Below, piece by piece: positions 54,326-63,532 of a stretch of 64,000 nucleotides of DNA. Below the pieces are notes generated by a model that saw only the letters and a program-made list of their open reading frames with translations, ran no database searches and was not told the DNA's origin. The position numbers were made by a program, and so were the translations under genes. The stretch is taken from NCBI RefSeq assembly GCF_904846185.1, contig NZ_CAJGZQ010000001.1:124001-188000 (forward strand), written 5' to 3'. Each line of letters starts with the position of its first letter. The stretch's first letter is position 1. Source of the stretch: Psychrobacter immobilis (GTDB taxonomy: Bacteria; Pseudomonadota; Gammaproteobacteria; Pseudomonadales; Moraxellaceae).

Positions 54326-55234
54326 CTAAACACTCGCCCCAACCGCACGTGCTACCGCAATCCCTTCATCAATCGTCAAAAACTTGCGCTGGCTTGGACT
54401 GTCTTTATAAATGACATCACCATCTTGGAATATCAGGCATTCATTGACCGCCAGCTGTTGCCATTTTTCATTTTCAGTGAGTGGAACGGTCACTAAAATA
54501 GTGACTTTATCCGTATCTGTCGTCACATCACCAAAGTTAATGGCTAAATCATCATCTGCCAATTTCGCTTCGCCAAATGGCGCTTGACGCGTGAGATAAA
54601 ACAATAAACTCCCCGCATAAGCCAATTGCCAGCTACCATTTGATATCAAGCAGTTAAATAAACCATTGGCAGATAAATAACGACATTGAGTGGTCAAAAA
54701 GTTAAACAGCGTTTGGTCATCGGGACGCGACTTAAAGCTACTTTTTAGGCGATTAACTAAATAGCAAAATGCCATTTCAGAGTCAGTATTGCCTACTGGC
54801 TGGCAATGTGAGGCGTTACCGTTGTCTTGCAAGCGCTGACAGCGTTTAATAAATTCGCTATTCATCTGTCCATTATGCGCAAACACCCACTGCTCGCCCC
54901 AAACTTCACGAACGAAAGGATGGGTATTCGCCAAGCAATTCTGCCCTTGAGTCGCTTTACGAATATGCGCAATGACGTTCATGGCTTTGATTGGATAGTT
55001 ATTGACCAAATCAGCGACTGGTGATAAATGGCTTGGGCGATTGTCATGGAACAAGCGCAGTCCTGTTGAAGCATTTGCCGATTCATCATTATTTGAGCAT
55101 TCACTACGCTCAAAAAATGCAATGCCAAAGCCATCTTCATGGCTGTCGGTCATACCGCCTCGCTTGCGAAAGCCGGCAAAGCTAAAACCAATATCCGTCG
55201 GGGTATTACAGTTCATTCCTAGGAGTTGACACAT
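54326..55234 (-). CDS. Class II glutamine amidotransferase domain protein, YafJ-like
   Basis: A 302-residue N-terminal-nucleophile amidohydrolase fold protein. Catalytic cysteine is residue 2 (MCQLLGMNCNTP), followed by GGMTDSHEDGFGIAFFE, NVIAHIRKATQGQNCLANTH, WVFAHNGQMNSEF and GNTDSEMAFCYLVNRL. There is no synthetase domain, so it is a free-standing glutamine amidohydrolase of the YafJ type; the physiological substrate is not known. Its start is one base from the stop of the DUF2007-like gene upstream, so the two are a transcriptional pair. Confidence 0.88.
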   Translation of the reverse strand: MCQLLGMNCNTPTDIGFSFAGFRKRGGMTDSHEDGFGIAFFERSECSNNDESANASTGLRLFHDNRPSHLSPVADLVNNYPIKAMNVIAHIRKATQGQNCLANTHPFVREVWGEQWVFAHNGQMNSEFIKRCQRLQDNGNASHCQPVGNTDSEMAFCYLVNRLKSSFKSRPDDQTLFNFLTTQCRYLSANGLFNCLISNGSWQLAYAGSLLFYLTRQAPFGEAKLADDDLAINFGDVTTDTDKVTILVTVPLTENEKWQQLAVNECLIFQDGDVIYKDSPSQRKFLTIDEGIAVARAVGASV

Positions 55235-55567
55235 TTATGCTTTACCGCCTTTATTATAGTGATTGTCTGCTGGGCTATGATTGACCGGATTACCTGACAC
55301 AATACCAAGTTCTATATCACTCATACTAGCCAACAAATCCGCCCCAGTATTGTCATCGCTTTCAACACCATCTAGGATACGCTGGGCTTGTGCCAAATCC
55401 GTGTTTTCTACCCACAGCACGACACCAGAATTCATCCCGGGAATCGCACTGAGCGGTTGCAAGGACACGGTAATGCCATTGTTGCGCAGCAGATTGGCAT
55501 GCAGCTCGCCTTGCATATTGGTATCGTAGCGCGCCAGTTTGTGCCAGTTATCAACTTGATCAGTCAT
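55235..55567 (-). CDS. DUF2007-like small protein
   Basis: A 110-residue soluble protein with the DUF2007 look: WHKLARYDTNMQGELHANLL, then RNNGITVSLQPLSAIPGMNS and LWVENTDLAQAQRILDGVES. The family is annotated as a putative signal-transducing or PII-like ferredoxin-type fold, without known function. It sits immediately upstream of the yafJ-like gene, and 47 bases after the homoserine kinase gene on the same strand. Confidence 0.78.
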   Translation of the reverse strand: MTDQVDNWHKLARYDTNMQGELHANLLRNNGITVSLQPLSAIPGMNSGVVLWVENTDLAQAQRILDGVESDDNTGADLLASMSDIELGIVSGNPVNHSPADNHYNKGGKA

Positions 55568-55614
55568 GGTAAATTCCTTTTAAACAGTTAAATGTCTTGT
55601 TAATACAGATGAAT

Positions 55615-56865
55615 TTAATAGAAGTCAAAACCTGATGACCAGTTAATTTGATTTAGCGGATAAGCATCAATATGAAAACCGTTTGGATACTCTTTAAAAC
55701 CAGGTTGTGATTTTAATTGGTTGATAGCTGCTTGCGCTTGTTGCTCAGTCACAAACACACCGATTATCTTAAAATCTTCGACATCGTTATTTTTATCATC
55801 GTCTTTATAGCGCGCATGCTCTAGTACAAACACGGTACTTTGCGCTTTTTCTACATGTGACCAATGATAAGCGGCAAGGCGTTTCATCAGGTCAGGATTT
55901 TTGACCATGATATTATCGCCAGTACGTCCTTCGGTACGGTTATAGTGGATAACGTTGAGACGTAATAGCCAAAAAATCACCGCCGCTTTGGCCAGCATAA
56001 CAGGCAACGCTCGTTTTTCATCTTCGCCAAGCTGACGTTTTGACTCATAGCCTTGCAAAAAAGCCACCATTTTACTGCGATCAAAATTCACCGACTCGCC
56101 TTGCTCAGCATCGCCCCACGTGGTACAAAAATCATTAATCGTAATGGCAATATCCATCACATAATGCTCGACGCTGACTTCGGTAAAGTCTAACAAGCCT
56201 GTGAGGCGCTCTTCACCTTTTTGGATATTATTTAACGATAAGTTCCACAGCGTATTATCAGCAAACATATCTAGATGACACAAGCCTTTTGGCAAGGTCG
56301 CAAGCGGTAATTCGCTATATGACTGCCAAATATCACTCATGAGCTTGGCTTCGTCACCGGGCATAAACTGCATTTCACGGTCACGCACTTCCGCCCATGG
56401 GTATAAAGGTACGCCATATTCTTCCGCAGGCTGTAATGCTTGCAAAGTCTCATGTAGCATGGCTAAAGCGGCGCCAATTTCATGACACATGGCTTGTGTA
56501 GTCTGCTGTGGGTGCGCGCCAGCCAAACAAGGCACTAGCGTAATCGCTTTATTATCATAGCGTATGACATAGCATTTTTCTGCGCTATCAGCGCCTAAAT
56601 CAAGCAATGCTAACGGCGCGGCGACCGGTAATTTACCATCCAATTGATTGAGGATAACCGCCATCTTTTCGATGTCTTCTGGTGGACGCTCTTCAAATAA
56701 AGTAAATACATAAGAGTGCGCGCCATCTACATCATCAGTCGTCTGAATAAACCAGTTAGAGTTTTTGATACCTTGGGTAATCGGAATGGCACGCGCAAAC
56801 GAGACGCCAAAGCGTTGGCAAAAGGCGGCAAACTGATCATTGGTTAACTGGGTATAGACGGACAT
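55615..56865 (-). CDS. thrB: Homoserine kinase (APH-type) fused to a C-terminal DUF7336-like domain
   Basis: Phosphorylates homoserine for threonine synthesis. Residues 1-340 match the aminoglycoside-phosphotransferase-type kinase (ThrB of Pseudomonas-like bacteria): TQGIKNSNWFIQTTDD, the catalytic loop GLCHLDMFADNTLW, the metal-binding GLLDFTEVSVEHYVMDIAIT and the family NDFCTTW. The last 70 residues (STVFVLEHARY, then DFKIIGVFVTEQQAQAAINQ, PGFKEYPNGFHIDAYPLNQI) are an extra small domain that elsewhere occurs alone. The usual length is about 316; this is 416. The substrate is inferred from family resemblance. Confidence 0.75.
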   Translation of the reverse strand: MSVYTQLTNDQFAAFCQRFGVSFARAIPITQGIKNSNWFIQTTDDVDGAHSYVFTLFEERPPEDIEKMAVILNQLDGKLPVAAPLALLDLGADSAEKCYVIRYDNKAITLVPCLAGAHPQQTTQAMCHEIGAALAMLHETLQALQPAEEYGVPLYPWAEVRDREMQFMPGDEAKLMSDIWQSYSELPLATLPKGLCHLDMFADNTLWNLSLNNIQKGEERLTGLLDFTEVSVEHYVMDIAITINDFCTTWGDAEQGESVNFDRSKMVAFLQGYESKRQLGEDEKRALPVMLAKAAVIFWLLRLNVIHYNRTEGRTGDNIMVKNPDLMKRLAAYHWSHVEKAQSTVFVLEHARYKDDDKNNDVEDFKIIGVFVTEQQAQAAINQLKSQPGFKEYPNGFHIDAYPLNQINWSSGFDFY

Positions 56866-57053
56866 GACATCTCACTTTTGGCAATTAAATAAAAAGTTAA
56901 ATAGGATAGATTTAAACAGCAATGGCGACAATTGTAGCGCGCTTGGGCAAACGATAGCGAAAAGCGTAATAATCTTGCGAAAATCTGCCTGATATGGCGG
57001 TGATTTTGCTAGACTAGCGCATTGAGAGAATTGATTATAAGGTGAAAGACCCT

Positions 57054-57836
57054 ATGTTAGCAAAGCGTATCATTCCTTGTTTGGACGTTGATAATGGACG
57101 CGTGGTCAAAGGTGTGCAGTTTGTCGATATCAAAGACGCAGGCGATCCTGTTGAAGTCGCCAAACGCTACAACGAACAAGGCGCTGACGAGATTACTTTT
57201 TTGGACATTACGGCCACCAATGACGAGCGCGACACCACCTATCATACCGTTGAACGTATGGCAGAAACCGTGTTTGTGCCACTAACGGTCGGCGGCGGTG
57301 TGCGTAAAATTGCGGATATTCGTAACTTGCTCAATGCAGGCGCGGATAAAGTAGCAATTAATTCAGCAGCAGTATTTACCCCAGAGTTCGTCGGGGAAGC
57401 GGCACAAAAATTTGGCAATCAATGTATCGTCGTGGCTATCGATGCCAAACGCGTCGCGGATATTGATGTTGATGGCATCATCATGCCGCGTTGGGAGATT
57501 TTTACCCATGGCGGTCGCAAGCCAACGGGCATCGATGCCGTCGCTTGGGCAAGTAAAATGGCTGAACTCGGCGCTGGCGAATTATTAGTGACGTCGATGG
57601 ACGGTGACGGTACTAAAAAAGGCTATGACTTGGCCTTAATGAAGCAAATTACCAGCCGCGTCAATGTGCCTGTCATTGCCTCAGGCGGCGTCGGCAACCT
57701 GCAACATTTAGCAGAAGGCGTCTTAGAAGGCGGCGTCGATGCGGTACTTGCCGCCAGTATTTTTCACTTCGGTGAATATACGGTGCAAGAAGCCAAAGAA
57801 TATATGGCAGCGCAAGGGATACAGATGCGCCTGTAA
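57054..57836 (+). CDS. hisF: Imidazole glycerol phosphate synthase cyclase subunit
   Basis: Makes imidazole glycerol phosphate and AICAR in histidine synthesis, with HisH. It has 260 residues from ATG 57054, giving the canonical [20 protein letters not shown]; a GTG at 57042 is the longer option. TIM-barrel motifs: [51 protein letters not shown], and [19 protein letters not shown]. Catalytic aspartates (D11 in CLDVD and D130 in AIDAK) are present. hisH is not adjacent. Confidence 0.96.
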   Translation: MLAKRIIPCLDVDNGRVVKGVQFVDIKDAGDPVEVAKRYNEQGADEITFLDITATNDERDTTYHTVERMAETVFVPLTVGGGVRKIADIRNLLNAGADKVAINSAAVFTPEFVGEAAQKFGNQCIVVAIDAKRVADIDVDGIIMPRWEIFTHGGRKPTGIDAVAWASKMAELGAGELLVTSMDGDGTKKGYDLALMKQITSRVNVPVIASGGVGNLQHLAEGVLEGGVDAVLAASIFHFGEYTVQEAKEYMAAQGIQMRL

Positions 57837-58134
57837 TACGTTGGTAAAATGCAAATAAATTAGAAAAAATGTTATCATAGCGCTAACTGCTTATTATCAT
57901 TTGGTTTTCGTTCATTTAACGCTCAATTCGTTTGCGTGATAACCAATCGAATAAGTGATACCAATCACAAAAATTAGAGTAGCAAGGAAAACGAGTGTAA
58001 GGACTACGCATTGTAGACTAAACAAGTTTGACACAGCTAATCGTACTTTTTGGGTTTGGTATTATTTGAATCTATCATTATATTTAGCTACTCCTACATT
58101 TTAATTAAAAGCCCATAAGGCGAAGGATGTTTTT

Positions 58135-58656
58135 ATGTCGAATTTACAACAGCAACGCAATGACGTGACTCATATCGATGGCAACCTGCATCAAAATGAA
58201 GGCGCTCGTATTGGTATCGTCGTCGGTCGTTTTAATGGTTTTGTGGTTGAATCATTGGTAGATGGCGCAATTGATGCGCTACTACGTCACGGTGTATTGG
58301 GTAGCAACATCACCGTAATCCGTGTACCGGGTGCTTTTGAATTGCCATTGGTGGCACAGCGCGCGGCTGAGTCAGATCGCTTTGACGCCATCATTGCGTT
58401 AGGCGCGATTATTCGCGGTAGCACGCCGCATTTTGACTTTGTGGCGAGTGAATCAGCCAAAGGCCTAAGCAGCGTTGCGATTGATTATAATATTCCTGTT
58501 GCCAACGGTGTATTGACGACTGACAGCATCGAGCAAGCGATTGAGCGTTCTGGCACGAAAGCCGGTAACAAAGGCTCAGAAGCCGCCATGGTCGTGCTAG
58601 AGATGATTGCAGTGCTATCACAGCTAGACATTGATGACGATAGCGATGACGCTTAA
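58135..58656 (+). CDS. ribH: 6,7-dimethyl-8-ribityllumazine synthase
   Basis: Condenses the ribityl-uracil amine with dihydroxybutanone phosphate in riboflavin synthesis. The 173 residues include [60 protein letters not shown] with the catalytic histidine, and [20 protein letters not shown]. An N-terminal extension of about 20 residues precedes the core. It is followed by nusB 248 bases downstream, the usual neighbour. I saw no FMN riboswitch in the 298 bases upstream. Confidence 0.95.
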   Translation: MSNLQQQRNDVTHIDGNLHQNEGARIGIVVGRFNGFVVESLVDGAIDALLRHGVLGSNITVIRVPGAFELPLVAQRAAESDRFDAIIALGAIIRGSTPHFDFVASESAKGLSSVAIDYNIPVANGVLTTDSIEQAIERSGTKAGNKGSEAAMVVLEMIAVLSQLDIDDDSDDA

Positions 58657-58668
58657 TTAAACTCGTTA

Positions 58669-58704
58669 CTTATTCATACTCATTAACATTTGAGTATGAA
58701 TAAG
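58669..58704 (+). terminator. Long hairpin after ribH, possible terminator
   Basis: CTTATTCATACTCA and TGAGTATGAATAAG form a 14-base-pair stem 13 bases after the ribH stop. No T-run follows, so it may be a processing or stabilising element rather than a strong terminator. Confidence 0.5.
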
Positions 58705-58755
58705 TCAGATTAAGCATCGTTGATTATTAATAAGCATTATTGTTGATTAAACTAT

Positions 58756-58785
58756 TTAGGGCTATGGTTATTGCAATAGCCCTAA
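58756..58785 (+). other. Second hairpin in the ribH-nusB gap
   Basis: TTAGGGCTAT and ATAGCCCTAA form a perfect 10-base-pair stem with a 10-base loop, 120 bases before nusB. With the preceding hairpin it could modulate ribH-nusB co-transcription. Confidence 0.5.
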
Positions 58786-58904
58786 GTGTGCAGTGTAAAT
58801 GTTCAACAGCAGTATCCAAAACTGTCTGGTAAATTTACCAGCCGACTACTATTTAACATTTTATTTTAAAACTTCTTATCTTAAAAACTAGGTATAGACC
58901 CCCT

Positions 58905-60017
58905 ATGACTGACCAACTCAAGCGCGCTATCAGCGCTGCGAAAACCGCCCAAACCAATGATAGTCAAGCTGAAGCCACGCGTATTGCGAGCAGCAGTGCG
59001 GGTGATCAAACCTTCGACATGAGTGAGTCTTCTTACAAGACCAGTCACACCGCTATCCGTAAAGCGCGCCGCTTTGCGATGCAAGGTCTATACGAATGGC
59101 TCGTCACTGACCGCCGCTTCGATATTGATGGTAAGCTTGGCTGGAAGGCCAATGCGCCGCATGATATCGCTGCTCGTACGCGTGCGACCAATGCCATGCA
59201 TACGGTACATATCGGCTATTACCATGAAATGATGCGCGATATTCCTGAGCAGATTGAGGCGTTAGATGCGCTTATTAGTCAGCATCTTGATCGTGAAATC
59301 GATAAATTGGATACCGTTGAACACGCTATTCTTTTGATTGGTGCTTATGAGCTGCAAAATCGTTTAGAAATCCCTTATAAAGTCGTGCTTGATGAAGCGA
59401 TGAAGCTGAATAATCACTTTGGTGCCACTGACGCCCATAAACTGATTAACGCCGTCCTTGATAAAATGGCGGTTGAGCTACGTGCTGTCGAAGTAGAAGC
59501 AGATAGTAAAGCCAATCTACGCACCTCACAAAAAGCGGCTGCTAAACCTGCAGTAAAAACTGATAGCAATATAGAAAATAGTGCTGATACACAAAGTATT
59601 GAAGAAAAGTCAACTGCTTCAAACAAGCCACGTATCAGTGCCAATAATGCCACCGTCAAACGCAACAGCGCTAGTAAAGCCAGTGCGAATATTAGTGACT
59701 TTAAGGCAACTAAGAAAAATGCTGCTGAAAACACGGTTGAAAATGATACTGTTAAAACAGCGACTGCGGCAGAACCAATTGTTGAAGAAGGCATTGTTGA
59801 AGAAAGCATTGTTAAAAAAGATGTCGTCGTTGATGAACAGCCTGCAGAAGAAAAGGTAGCTGCTGACGCTGTCAATAACGACAGCAACGAAGAAAATACG
59901 GCCGTTGATATTGGTCTAATTGACTCTAATCTTGTTAGTTCTGATGAAACTGTTAGTCCTGACGAAACTGTTAGTTCTGATGAGATTGTTAGCCCTGATG
60001 CAAAAAGCCAAGACTAA
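58905..60017 (+). CDS. nusB: Transcription antitermination factor NusB with a long acidic C-terminal tail
   Basis: NusB pairs with NusE (S10) at boxA sites of rRNA operons. Residues about 50-190 are the NusB fold: [60 protein letters not shown] and [20 protein letters not shown]. An N-terminal 45-residue stretch and a C-terminal 180-residue stretch are extra. The tail is low complexity, alternating basic (KKNAAENTV) and acidic blocks, and ends with near-repeats of [12 protein letters not shown]. Typical NusB proteins are 140-170 residues. thiL starts three bases after the stop. Confidence 0.92.
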   Translation: MTDQLKRAISAAKTAQTNDSQAEATRIASSSAGDQTFDMSESSYKTSHTAIRKARRFAMQGLYEWLVTDRRFDIDGKLGWKANAPHDIAARTRATNAMHTVHIGYYHEMMRDIPEQIEALDALISQHLDREIDKLDTVEHAILLIGAYELQNRLEIPYKVVLDEAMKLNNHFGATDAHKLINAVLDKMAVELRAVEVEADSKANLRTSQKAAAKPAVKTDSNIENSADTQSIEEKSTASNKPRISANNATVKRNSASKASANISDFKATKKNAAENTVENDTVKTATAAEPIVEEGIVEESIVKKDVVVDEQPAEEKVAADAVNNDSNEENTAVDIGLIDSNLVSSDETVSPDETVSSDEIVSPDAKSQD

Positions 60018-60019
60018 CC

Positions 60020-61063
60020 ATGAACGAATTTGAGCTGATCGAGCGCATATTTTCCCAAATGCCACAGTCATTGTCCAGCATTGTCAAAAAAGGCAGTGTC
60101 GAAAAAGGCATTGGTGATGATGCCGCGGTGATGAGCTTGCCTGCAGGCGCGCGCTTGGTCAGTTGCATCGATACACTCGTCCAAGGTCGTCACTTTAGCG
60201 CTGATTGGCAACAAGTCAATGAACTGGCATTTGCCATCGGTTATAAAGCGGTTGCGGTTAACGTCTCAGACATTGCTGCGATGGGTGCAACCCCGCATAG
60301 CATTCTGCTAGCGTTGGCATTACCAGAACGCTTGGCGAATGAGCAATGGTTAAGTGAATTTGCTAAAGGCTTGTTTCATGCCTGCCAATTATTCGGGGTT
60401 GCCCTTATTGGTGGTGATACCACGCGTAGTGATAGCTTAATATTAAGTGTCAGCGCACAAGGATTGCTTGATGCCAACACGGCAGCTGTTTACCGCTCAG
60501 GGGCGAAAGTGGGCGATAAAATATATGTATCAGGGTCGCTCGGCGATGCCGCCTATGCCCTACAACATCCTGACAATGCTCAAGGCCTAGAGCTTGCACA
60601 TCGATTGCACATGCCGACCCCGCGTATTGCCTTAGGGGCAGCCTTAGCAAAAATTGGTGCTACAGCGATGATAGATATCTCTGACGGTCTCTATCAAGAC
60701 CTTAGCCATATCTGCCAGCAAAGCGGCGTTAGTATGCGCCTTAATCTAGAGCAGCTACCTACTAGCAAGCCATTAGCAAGCGTAGATTTATCTGAGCGCT
60801 TATTATGCCAACTGACGGGTGGTGATGATTACGAATTGGCTTTTACTTTGCCTGCTGATATCGAACCTCGTGTTAATAACAACAGCAACACGCCAGTCAC
60901 CTGTATCGGTGAGGTGACTGCGATGACAAATCATAAATACACAGACACATCTACCGCTTTACGTCCTGAGTTATTTTATCAAGGACAACTAGTCACCCCA
61001 ACTCATTCCGCGCCATTTTCAACATGGCCCGACCTTACTGGTTACCAACATTTTGCAGGTTAA
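60020..61063 (+). CDS. thiL: Thiamine-monophosphate kinase
   Basis: Phosphorylates thiamine phosphate to thiamine diphosphate. The 347 residues have the PurM-like ATP fold: GIGDDAAVMSLPAGARLVSC, DTLVQGRHFSADW, AVNVSDIAAMGATPHSILLA, LIGGDTTRSDSLILSVSAQG and AMIDISDGLYQDLSHICQQS. It lies between nusB and pgpA with 2-3 base gaps, a common arrangement in gamma-proteobacteria, and is probably cotranscribed with both. Confidence 0.95.
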   Translation: MNEFELIERIFSQMPQSLSSIVKKGSVEKGIGDDAAVMSLPAGARLVSCIDTLVQGRHFSADWQQVNELAFAIGYKAVAVNVSDIAAMGATPHSILLALALPERLANEQWLSEFAKGLFHACQLFGVALIGGDTTRSDSLILSVSAQGLLDANTAAVYRSGAKVGDKIYVSGSLGDAAYALQHPDNAQGLELAHRLHMPTPRIALGAALAKIGATAMIDISDGLYQDLSHICQQSGVSMRLNLEQLPTSKPLASVDLSERLLCQLTGGDDYELAFTLPADIEPRVNNNSNTPVTCIGEVTAMTNHKYTDTSTALRPELFYQGQLVTPTHSAPFSTWPDLTGYQHFAG

Positions 61064-61066
61064 CCC

Positions 61067-61645
61067 ATGATTGATCACAACCTATCTAAGCCTGATATCC
61101 GTAAAGCCAATGATTGCCCGCCGCTACCCGCCAATGCCAATATGCTTGACCGCGTAGTTTATTGGCTTGGGTTGGGTTTAGGTAGTGGTCTGCCTCGCCG
61201 TGCACCCGGTACTTGGGGCACAATTGGTGGCTTAATCGTCGCGATACCATTGCTAAACTTAGGATTCGTGCCATTTTTGATTATTACCATTCTCTCTTGT
61301 GTGATTGGTAGTTGGATATGCGGTCGTACCTCAGAGCTAATGGGTGGTCATGATAACCCGCATATCGTCTGGGATGAATGGGCAGGCATGTGGCTTACCC
61401 TACTGCCGCTATCTTATATGGGTATCGCTGACGGTAATTTTTGGCAAAATATCGCTCAAACCTCTTCTATTGTTGCCATTATTATCGCCTTTATATTGTT
61501 CCGCTTTTTTGACATTATTAAGCCACCACCGATTGGCTGGGCAGATAAAAAAGTCGCAGGCGGCCTAGGTATCATGCTTGATGACATCATCGCAGGTATC
61601 ATGGCAGCAGCCGTTTGGATCATTATTTATACCACCATCCTTTAA
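61067..61645 (+). CDS. pgpA: Phosphatidylglycerophosphatase A
   Basis: Dephosphorylates phosphatidylglycerophosphate at the inner membrane. The 192 residues contain the family blocks GLGSGLPRRAPGTWGTIGGL, GGHDNPHIVWDEWAGMWLTL (catalytic acidic cluster), and FRFFDIIKPPPIGWADKKVA followed by GGLGIMLDDIIAGIMAA. Four hydrophobic helices fit the known topology. It is the last gene of the nusB-thiL-pgpA unit; no strong terminator follows. Confidence 0.95.
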   Translation: MIDHNLSKPDIRKANDCPPLPANANMLDRVVYWLGLGLGSGLPRRAPGTWGTIGGLIVAIPLLNLGFVPFLIITILSCVIGSWICGRTSELMGGHDNPHIVWDEWAGMWLTLLPLSYMGIADGNFWQNIAQTSSIVAIIIAFILFRFFDIIKPPPIGWADKKVAGGLGIMLDDIIAGIMAAAVWIIIYTTIL

Positions 61646-61839
61646 TTGTTAAATTAGCCTCGCTTTTATATAAGCGACGGTCTTTCATAACCGATTGTCG
61701 TTTATAGTCCATCATTTTTTTAACTCTCGCACTTTTTTAGTAATGCGTTTGTGACGATAGCCAATTTATCAGCAAGCCACCAGTAAATGGTAAGCCCATG
61801 ACAAGCAACGTAAGTTACAAAGATGTCACGACATAGCGT

Positions 61840-61868
61840 TTTAGTTAAATGACGGTTTGCGCTATAAT
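61840..61868 (+). promoter_or_regulatory. Candidate promoter for glmU
   Basis: A perfect TATAAT (61863-61868) lies 34 bases before the glmU ATG, with TTTAGT at a 17-base spacing as a weak -35. The 257-base gap from pgpA holds nothing else I can support. Confidence 0.45.
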
Positions 61869-61902
61869 TCTAAATTATATTTTGTTACATTTGTAGGCTA
61901 TT

Positions 61903-63285
61903 ATGACATCTCCTCTTTCGGTAATTATCCTCGCTGCGGGCAAAGGCACGCGTATGCAGTCGGCCAAGCCAAAAGTACTACAGACATTGGCTGGTAAATC
62001 GTTATTGGGTCATGTCCTTGATACGTGTCATCAATTAACGGTTGATGACACCATTATTGTTCATGGTTTTGGTGGCGAGCAAGTCCAAGCAGATATCAAT
62101 GCTCAATATGCGCACTTGCCTATTACTTGGGTTGCTCAGACTGAGCAATTAGGTACTGGACATGCGGTAAAAGTGACCCTGTCGGAATTACCCAAAGAAG
62201 GGCAAAGCCTGATTCTCTATGGTGATGTGCCATTAGTCAGCTGCCAGACATTAGCAACGCTACAAGCGGCTAACACCGAGGGCATGTCGATGTTGACGTT
62301 GACCGTAGATAATCCTTTTGGTCTCGGTCGTATCAAACGTGACAAAGACGGCAACATCGAAGCCATCGTCGAGCAAAAAGATGCCAGCGCCGATGAGCAG
62401 AAAATCCAAGAGATTAATAGCGGTATTTACTGCGTCGATAATGCGTTATTGCATAAATACCTGCCAAAACTGTCTAATGACAATGCGCAGCAAGAATACT
62501 ATCTGACGGATATCGTCAAAATGGCGGTCGCTGAAGGTATTAATATTGTCGCGATTGAGCCTGAGCATACCTTTGAGATTGAAGGCGTCAATAACCGCCA
62601 ACAACTTGCGAGCTTAGAGCGCACTTGGCAAGGCAAACTGGTTGCCGACTTACAAGAAGCGGGCGTGCAGTTTGCTGATCCGACGCGCGTTGATATTCGC
62701 GGTACCTTGACTGCGGGTCAAGATGTGTTTGTCGATGTGGGTGTGGTATTCGAGGGTGATTGTGTCTTAGGTGACAATGTTTATATCGAAGCGGGCTGTG
62801 TCATCAAAAACGCCCACATTGGTAATGCCTGCCACATAAAACCTTATTGCGTGATTGATCGCGCTGAGATTGGGGCAGGTGTTGATGTCGGTCCTTTCGC
62901 CCATTTGCGTCCTGAAACCGTATTGGCTGACAATAGTAAAGTTGGTAATTTCGTCGAGATTAAAAAATCAACGGTCGGTCATGGTAGCAAGGTTAATCAC
63001 TTGAGTTATATCGGTGATACGACCATTGGTACAGATGTCAATGTCGGCGCTGGCGTGATTACTTGCAATTATGATGGTGTCAATAAATCACAAACTATCA
63101 TTGAAGACAATGCCTTCATTGGCTCGAACTCAAGTTTAGTGGCACCTGTGACTATTGGTGATACCGCTACGGTTGCCGCAGGTTCAGTGATTACTAAAGA
63201 CGTCGACAGTAAAGCATTAGCCTTTGGACGGGCACGACAAACTCAGAAAAACGACTTTCAGCGTCCGACCAAAAAGTCAAAATAG
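61903..63285 (+). CDS. glmU: Bifunctional UDP-N-acetylglucosamine pyrophosphorylase / glucosamine-1-phosphate N-acetyltransferase
   Basis: Makes UDP-GlcNAc from glucosamine-1-phosphate. The 460-residue protein has an N-terminal uridylyltransferase (LAAGKGTRMQSAKPKVLQTL, TEQLGTGHAVKVTL, LYGDVPLVSC) and a C-terminal left-handed beta-helix acetyltransferase with hexapeptide repeats (VGNFVEIKKSTVGHGSKVNH, VGAGVITCNYDGVNKSQTII). Both active sites look complete. It precedes glmS on the same strand by 247 bases, the standard pathway pair. Confidence 0.97.
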   Translation: MTSPLSVIILAAGKGTRMQSAKPKVLQTLAGKSLLGHVLDTCHQLTVDDTIIVHGFGGEQVQADINAQYAHLPITWVAQTEQLGTGHAVKVTLSELPKEGQSLILYGDVPLVSCQTLATLQAANTEGMSMLTLTVDNPFGLGRIKRDKDGNIEAIVEQKDASADEQKIQEINSGIYCVDNALLHKYLPKLSNDNAQQEYYLTDIVKMAVAEGINIVAIEPEHTFEIEGVNNRQQLASLERTWQGKLVADLQEAGVQFADPTRVDIRGTLTAGQDVFVDVGVVFEGDCVLGDNVYIEAGCVIKNAHIGNACHIKPYCVIDRAEIGAGVDVGPFAHLRPETVLADNSKVGNFVEIKKSTVGHGSKVNHLSYIGDTTIGTDVNVGAGVITCNYDGVNKSQTIIEDNAFIGSNSSLVAPVTIGDTATVAAGSVITKDVDSKALAFGRARQTQKNDFQRPTKKSK

Positions 63286-63333
63286 CAATGGTCAATCACA
63301 AGCATTCTGAACAGTATCTATTGAAGTAATACT

Positions 63334-63364
63334 AAGCAGCATGACAATTTTTGTGATGCTGCTT
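63334..63364 (+). terminator. Hairpin after glmU, possible terminator or attenuator
   Basis: AAGCAGCAT and ATGCTGCTT pair, with ACAA/TTGT extending the stem across a single G-G mismatch. It lies 49 bases after glmU. The following bases are only moderately T-rich, so read-through to glmS is possible. Confidence 0.55.
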
Positions 63365-63532
63365 CCTTATATTTATAACGTCAAAATTGGTAGTATAAAA
63401 GCTCTGCCAGTATAGACTTCTATTATTTATTGACTGAACATTATCGCCTCTCAAAGCATTTGAGCGGTTAAGCATTGAAACATTGAAGCCTTTAAAAATC
63501 AAAACATGAAACATCGAATTTAAGGAATAGTT

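Noticed and set aside
57837-58134. Possible FMN riboswitch upstream of ribH
   Set aside because: I looked for the conserved RFN segments and could not find them; the stretch is AT-rich without the expected helices.
59414-59887. A 157-codon minus-strand hydrophobic frame opposite the nusB tail
   Set aside because: It is the complement of the repetitive acidic tail; the hydrophobic serine/alanine/leucine composition is a by-product.
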